64,000 nt of DNA. Source: Panonychus citri (Eukaryota > Arthropoda > Arachnida > Trombidiformes > Tetranychidae). Shown here piece after piece: positions 59,289-64,000 of this stretch; position 1 is the first letter of the stretch, and each line of letters begins with the position of its first letter. The notes below the pieces were generated by a model. It searched no databases, was not told the DNA's origin, and worked only from the letters and a program-made list of their open reading frames with translations. The stretch is taken from NCBI RefSeq assembly GCF_014898815.1, contig NW_026515515.1, positions 248,001 to 312,000 on the forward strand, given 5' to 3'. Both the position numbers and the translations under genes were made by a program.

Positions 59289-62281
59289 TGAGTAGACCTG
59301 ATTCGAAGCCATTTCACATAATAATTCCTGGTTATTTAGATGAATTAAAGCTCAGAATTCTCTTTGATCCAGGATCATGTATTAGTTTAATTAGTAATAA
59401 GCTAATCAATAATTTTCAAATTCAATATAAAAATTTAAATCAAACATTTTCAACATTAACCGGAAGTGGCTCAGTTTCAGGTCTCGCTCAAATCCAATTG
59501 AGAATTGGACAAATCACTAAACTTATTTTAATTAATGTAACTAAATTAGATTGTGTTGATATTTTATTGGGATTAGATAACATTTATAAATATAATTTGA
59601 AATGTGATTCAGACTATTCAATTTCCCAAGAGTCAACTACAACTCAACCAACTCTAATCAAATTGATAAATCATGATTGTAAATTACCAGATAATTTTCT
59701 TATTGATATCAATTCAAAATTACAATCAATTGAATCTGATGAATTGTTTAGATTGCTAACAAGATTTGAGAATGTTTTCAGTAACAACAAATTCAATGTT
59801 GGTAGTCTTGAGAATTCTGAATGTATTCTTGAATTAGAGTCAAAAATCCCTATAAACAGCAAAGCTTATCGAACATCGATCGAACAACAAAGTACAATTA
59901 ATCAAGAGATTCAAAATTTGTTAAAATTCAATTTAATTCGACCCTCTTGCTCACCTTATGCATCTCCAGTTACTCTAGCTTATAAAAAAGAAGACAATGC
60001 AAAAACCAGATTCTGTATAGATTACAGGAAATTGAACGATAAAACGATAGTTGATAAATATCCAATGCCAAGAATTGAAGATATAATTGATAGTCTTCAT
60101 GATAACAAGTATTTCAGTGTATTCGATGTAAGATCTGGTTTTTGGCATATAAAAGTTAGAACTGAAGATATTCATAAGACCGCTTTCATTACTCAAAATG
60201 GCCACTATGAATGGACAGTTATGCCATTCGGTCTCAAAAATGCTCCAGCCATTTTTCAACGTTCAATAAGAAATTTACTCGAAAAACATCAATTAACAGA
60301 ATTCTGTCACAATTATATTGATGATATTATCATCTTTTCACCTTGTTTATCAAGTCACATTAATCATATACAACAATTGTTGTCAGCAGTTTCAGATTCT
60401 GGACTGAAACTGAATTTCGAAAAATGTAAATTCGCACAATTAAAAGTAAATTATCTAGGTCACCAATTATCCCTCAATGAGATTCGCCCACTCCACAGTA
60501 ACATCGAGTCAATTCTTAAACTCGCACCTCCTAAATCGATCAAAGAAGTGAGACGATTTTTAGGCAAAATTAATTATAACAGAAAATTTATACAGGGAAT
60601 CACTGAAATCCTAGAACCTCTACATTCATTATTGAGAAAAGCAACAAAATTCGATTGGAATTCAAATTGTCAAAATTCATTTAATTTAGTAAAAAAATTG
60701 CTCACCACAGAACCTATTCTTAAAATGTTCAATCCAAATGCTGAATTGATTCTTGAAACTGATGCAAGTACAATAGGAATCGGGGCTGTTCTAAAACAAC
60801 CTGATCAAAATAACCAATTGCATCCAATTGGTTATTTTTCTAAGAAATTAACAAGTTACCAGAAAAATTATCCAGTAACTCACCTTGAATGCTTAGCAGT
60901 AGTTGAATCAATCAAATTTTGGCACCACTATCTAATTGATCATAAATTTTTGGTCATAACAGATCATATTGCATTAAAAGCAATCAGAAAAATTAAGAAA
61001 CCCAATAGTAGATTATTCAGTTGGGCATTTTTCCTTTCTCAATACAATTTTGACATAAAATACCGCCCAGGTATCGACAATGTAGAGGCAGATTACTTAT
61101 CAAGAGATCCAATTTTTACTGATGAAATTGAATCTCCACTAAAATTAGTTAACTTCATTGACATCGAGTCAATCAAAAATTCACAAATCAACTTGAAATT
61201 GAATGAAAAGTATTTCATCAATCAAAATGGGCTCAAAGTTAAAAATGATAAAAATAATAATGAAAAAATCATCATTCCTGAGAATCTAAAAGAAATTCTT
61301 ATGGAAAAAGTTCATGATCAATTCGGACATATTGGTGTTCGCAAAATGATAACAATTATTAGTTGGATGTACACTTGGTCTGGAATGACCAACGATGTAA
61401 TTAATTTCGTTAATAATTGTCACTTTTGCCAATTAGGTAAAACAAGAAGAGAAAAATTAATAAGTGAATTCGGACAATTTGGTCCATCAAAATCACCATT
61501 TGAATTTGTATCAATTGATACAATTTGTGGATTAAATGGATATAAATCTAAAAAGAAATATATCCACATTGCAATCGATCATTTCTCACGATTCGTTTGG
61601 GCAATTGGCTCAAATCGTCAAACAACAACTGAATTTATTAATTTAGTTCACAAAATTATGATAACTGATAAGCCAAAAGTAATTGTTGCTGATCAGTATT
61701 CATCAATCACCTCAAATGTTTTCATCGATTTTCTTACTAATTTAAACATTCAAATCAAATTCATACCAAAATCATCACCTCAGTGTAATGGTATTTGTGA
61801 AAGAGTAGGAAATACCATCATTGACAAAATTAGAATCAGAATGATAAGTAATAATTACCGTTTCGGTTGGATTAAATTTCTTCAACGGTCAATAGATGAA
61901 TACAATAATTCACCTCATTCAGTTACTCAATTTACACCGAATTACTTGCTTAATGGTACTTTGCCTTCGAATTGTGAGGTTAATTTCCTACCTTTGCATG
62001 AAGCTCGAGTTCAAGCTTATGAAAATAGTCAAAAATATCATGAAAAAAATAAGATAATTTATCTCAAAAATCATAAAGATTATCAATTCAAAGAAAATGA
62101 TAAAGTTTATGTCAAAAATTTAACCGGAATAAATAATCGTAAATTGGATCCTAATTCATTAGGTCCATTTAGAGTCATCAATAAACATGCTACGAATATT
62201 TATAACATTGCAAAATCTGAATCACCTTTAATAACGGAACAAGTTCATTCAAAATATCTTACACCCATAAAATCAACATAA
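59276..62281 (+). CDS. Pol polyprotein of the second Gypsy element
   Basis: About 1,000 codons in the -1 frame relative to gag, so normally made as a Gag-Pol fusion. Numbering from 59276, the protease has RILFDPGSCISLIS with Asp31, where the common motif is DTG or DSG. The reverse transcriptase carries YIDD at 347-350. RNase H has ETDAS with Asp496 and ends in ADYLSRDP. The integrase has a His680/His685/Cys715/Cys718 zinc site and catalytic Asp748, Asp806 and Glu842; the last pair has the canonical 35-residue spacing. The frame is unbroken to TAA 62279-62281. The DPG protease is the only doubtful feature for activity. Confidence 0.95.
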   Translation: MFKLMSRPDSKPFHIIIPGYLDELKLRILFDPGSCISLISNKLINNFQIQYKNLNQTFSTLTGSGSVSGLAQIQLRIGQITKLILINVTKLDCVDILLGLDNIYKYNLKCDSDYSISQESTTTQPTLIKLINHDCKLPDNFLIDINSKLQSIESDELFRLLTRFENVFSNNKFNVGSLENSECILELESKIPINSKAYRTSIEQQSTINQEIQNLLKFNLIRPSCSPYASPVTLAYKKEDNAKTRFCIDYRKLNDKTIVDKYPMPRIEDIIDSLHDNKYFSVFDVRSGFWHIKVRTEDIHKTAFITQNGHYEWTVMPFGLKNAPAIFQRSIRNLLEKHQLTEFCHNYIDDIIIFSPCLSSHINHIQQLLSAVSDSGLKLNFEKCKFAQLKVNYLGHQLSLNEIRPLHSNIESILKLAPPKSIKEVRRFLGKINYNRKFIQGITEILEPLHSLLRKATKFDWNSNCQNSFNLVKKLLTTEPILKMFNPNAELILETDASTIGIGAVLKQPDQNNQLHPIGYFSKKLTSYQKNYPVTHLECLAVVESIKFWHHYLIDHKFLVITDHIALKAIRKIKKPNSRLFSWAFFLSQYNFDIKYRPGIDNVEADYLSRDPIFTDEIESPLKLVNFIDIESIKNSQINLKLNEKYFINQNGLKVKNDKNNNEKIIIPENLKEILMEKVHDQFGHIGVRKMITIISWMYTWSGMTNDVINFVNNCHFCQLGKTRREKLISEFGQFGPSKSPFEFVSIDTICGLNGYKSKKKYIHIAIDHFSRFVWAIGSNRQTTTEFINLVHKIMITDKPKVIVADQYSSITSNVFIDFLTNLNIQIKFIPKSSPQCNGICERVGNTIIDKIRIRMISNNYRFGWIKFLQRSIDEYNNSPHSVTQFTPNYLLNGTLPSNCEVNFLPLHEARVQAYENSQKYHEKNKIIYLKNHKDYQFKENDKVYVKNLTGINNRKLDPNSLGPFRVINKHATNIYNIAKSESPLITEQVHSKYLTPIKST
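59279..59285 (+). promoter_or_regulatory. -1 ribosomal frameshift heptamer (gag to pol)
   Basis: T TTA AAC, read in the gag frame, is a canonical X-XXY-YYZ slippery site and sits immediately before the gag TAA. A -1 slip reads TTT AAA CTA ATG and enters pol. A downstream stimulatory structure was not assessed. Confidence 0.8.
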
Positions 62282-62354
62282 TCTAATTTGGATAATTCTA
62301 ACTGTATCTAATCAACTCCATTTTCAGCCGGTAACGGTAATTCCCACTTTAATC

Positions 62355-62361
62355 GGGGGGA
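62355..62361 (+). other. Polypurine tract
   Basis: GGGGGGA directly abuts the 3' LTR, the expected primer site for plus-strand DNA synthesis. Confidence 0.85.
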
Positions 62362-62992
62362 TGTAATGTCATCATGGTAACAATAGTTATTCAAAATGAA
62401 TTCTTATTCACCATTTACTCAATGGTTAATTTTACAATTAACTAATTGTTCTTATTGAGAAAGAGAAAGTAATTAATATTTTCCCTTCGTTTCTTATTTC
62501 TCTTTCATTTCTCTTTCCTCTAAATTGTTAATTGTTTAATGTTGATTGTAACTAACTCTTAATTATAATCCAATGATTAATATCTTAATTGTGGAATATG
62601 ATTAACTAAATCATCCCGACTAAGATGACGTGTGATTACCAGTATAAAAGGACAATCAACGATTAAACAATTAATCAGTTTTCAAATCTCACTTAATTAC
62701 TCTGATTCAACAACCAAATTAACTAATGTTCACCAACATCACCAATTGCAACTATTATTCATATTAAACTTAAATTGTTTCTCAAAATCTTATTTAAGTT
62801 CATTCATTTAAACAAATTAATTAATAACTTTCTTGGAAAGTTCATTTAAAATTCATCTTATTATTGAATCTATGGTGAAAATCCATTGACTTTCATTGAA
62901 ATTCATTTACTTTCTGAGAAAATTCATTGACTTTCTTGGAAAATCATTCTTATTTTCTACTAATTCTTCATAAATTCAAGTAAAACATTACA
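62362..62992 (+). repeat. 3' LTR (631 bp)
   Basis: Matches the 5' LTR closely. It has an extra ~11 bases near 62890 (CTTTCATTGAA-type), a 2-base difference in a pyrimidine run, and scattered substitutions such as GATGACGTG for GATGATGTG. TATAAAAG is at about 62643-62650. Confidence 0.97.
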
Positions 62993-62996
62993 TGTA

Positions 62997-64000
62997 TATG
63001 TATTTTTCAAGCTATTCTTTATTATGAATTGGCTATTTTTTCATTGACCGATGGACAATTTTGAAAATCCTTTCTGCAAATCAGCAAATCCTTTTACCAC
63101 CAATGTAACGTTGGTAAGGAGATGGAAGCTATTTAAATTAATATTCTTACCATGATTTGATTTACTTTCCCCTTTTACCTTCAATTTTATGTAACTATGA
63201 ACTTTTATCAATTTCCTTTTTCTTATTTCACAAAATTTACCAAATTGTTGTTATCCTTTATTCAGGTTTTCGGTCTTATTTTTTTCTCTCGCTCTCTTTT
63301 TCTCTCTTTCTTATTCTGTTCGCCAATTTCATGGAGACTTAATCTCAAAAGGATTTATTTATTTTTCTCTATCAAAGAGAGAGAGAGAAATCGGAAAACT
63401 TGGAATTATTTTCTTAAACAAGGCCCATCCAAGCTTCACCCACTGCAACTCTTCACTGACCATTATAATCATAGAAATACAATATAATACAAAGGAAAAA
63501 AGCTCACAGTTTTGTTCATGTAATGATGTAAATCTGTTTGCCATTTCCTTTGGTTGATTGACCTATTTCAAAAAGAATTATTTTCGATCTCTTTCTTTCC
63601 TTTTCTCTGTCCTCAAAATCTTAAATTTCCCATTCCTTTTACCGTTATGTCTGATTACGATAAACGATTCCCTAAACTGGTCATCAGATAAACTTCAAGG
63701 ATTGAGATAAAAATAATCACAAGAAGAAAGGAGAGAAAAAAAAGAAACAGTAGTTTTTTTTAAACTTGACCAAACTGACCATCATCATCACCAGAATGCT
63801 TATGAGCTATGTTGTACTCACTTAAACTCATTCATCTCTTTTTTTGTAGTTTCGTTACTCCTCTAGTATTACAGCATTTCTCAGTAACTTTCACCGAGTT
63901 ACCAAGAAGTTTAGTCGAGTTCCCATTTGGATTAGTCAACCCGATAGATGGCAGAATTTTTTTCAATTCTTTGTCAATGAGTTTCGCAGATTATCAATTC
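62997..64000. other. Gene-poor right end
   Basis: No gene is supported. Pyrimidine-rich and GA-rich runs produce overlapping chance frames at 63157-63544. Confidence 0.5.

Larger units (their letters stand above)
57791..62992 (+). mobile_element. Complete Ty3/Gypsy LTR retrotransposon
   Basis: The element is 5,202 bp: 5' LTR 57791-58408, gag 58419-59288, pol in the -1 frame to 62281, polypurine tract GGGGGGA at 62355-62361, 3' LTR 62362-62992. A 4-bp target duplication, TGTA, flanks it (57787-57790 and 62993-62996). Both main frames are open, and the LTRs differ by only scattered substitutions and a short insertion, so insertion is recent and the copy may be active. Domain order is protease-RT-RNase H-integrase. 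Confidence 0.97.

Noticed and set aside
59671..60259. Minus-strand open frames within pol
   Set aside because: Shadows of the real plus-strand pol frame.
1..64000. CRISPR arrays, bacterial operons or rRNA genes
   Set aside because: No spaced direct repeats of CRISPR type, no ribosome binding sites before frames and no rRNA-like sequence; introns and poly(A) signals indicate a eukaryote.

Overview
The window looks like AT-rich nuclear DNA of a metazoan, most likely an arthropod. There is no bacterial gene packing, coding islands are separated by long gene-poor stretches, (GA)n and (GAT/ATC)n microsatellites are abundant, and the introns that can be placed are short (57-102 nt) with GT..AG ends and AATAAA signals close behind stop codons. 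Species cannot be read from the sequence. No ordinary conserved housekeeping gene was recognised; most coding content is mobile or decayed.

Layout. 1-4795: a minus-strand Ty3/Gypsy LTR retrotransposon running off the left edge (protease, reverse transcriptase, RNase H and integrase all visible), with a primer-binding-site-like sequence and a candidate short 5' LTR. 4796-24600: mostly non-coding, with microsatellites, a recent ~1,063-bp tandem duplication (8174-10298), a hairpin element (20074-20284) and a TA-flanked inverted-repeat element (22213-22766). 24594-28813: relics (mariner transposase tail, interrupted coding tracts, a poly-Q exon) around a compact gene at 25575-25928 with an unusually explicit stress promoter: six contiguous heat-shock units, two CREs, two C/EBP-ATF sites and a TATA box. 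Its reading frame carries a TAA at codon 5. 30211-31221: a 1-kb TA-flanked element with ~140-bp inverted repeats and a coding-like exon inside.

40089-49280 is the most interesting block. It is a ~9.2-kb candidate CACTA/EnSpm-like DNA transposon with 11-bp terminal inverted repeats, clustered subterminal TGA(G/C)TCA motifs and four genes. A Tnp2-type transposase and a small two-exon gene lie on the minus strand. Diverging from them on the plus strand are two multi-exon genes encoding 801 and about 546 aa. These two appear to be paralogues, because they share an intron at the same position and phase and share a second C-terminal motif block. By analogy with the TnpA/TnpD pair of plant Spm, the paralogues are candidate DNA-binding partners of the transposase.

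52742-55675 holds a series of decayed reading frames (RING plus TRAF-type zinc finger, a winged-helix-like segment, then unknown proteins) broken by frameshifts and single stops; a captured or viral origin is possible but unproven. 56904-57095 is a small MITE. 57791-62992 is a complete Ty3/Gypsy retrotransposon with near-identical 618/631-bp LTRs, a 4-bp target duplication, a polypurine tract, gag, and pol reached through a canonical T TTA AAC -1 slippery heptamer. 62993-64000 shows nothing recognisable.
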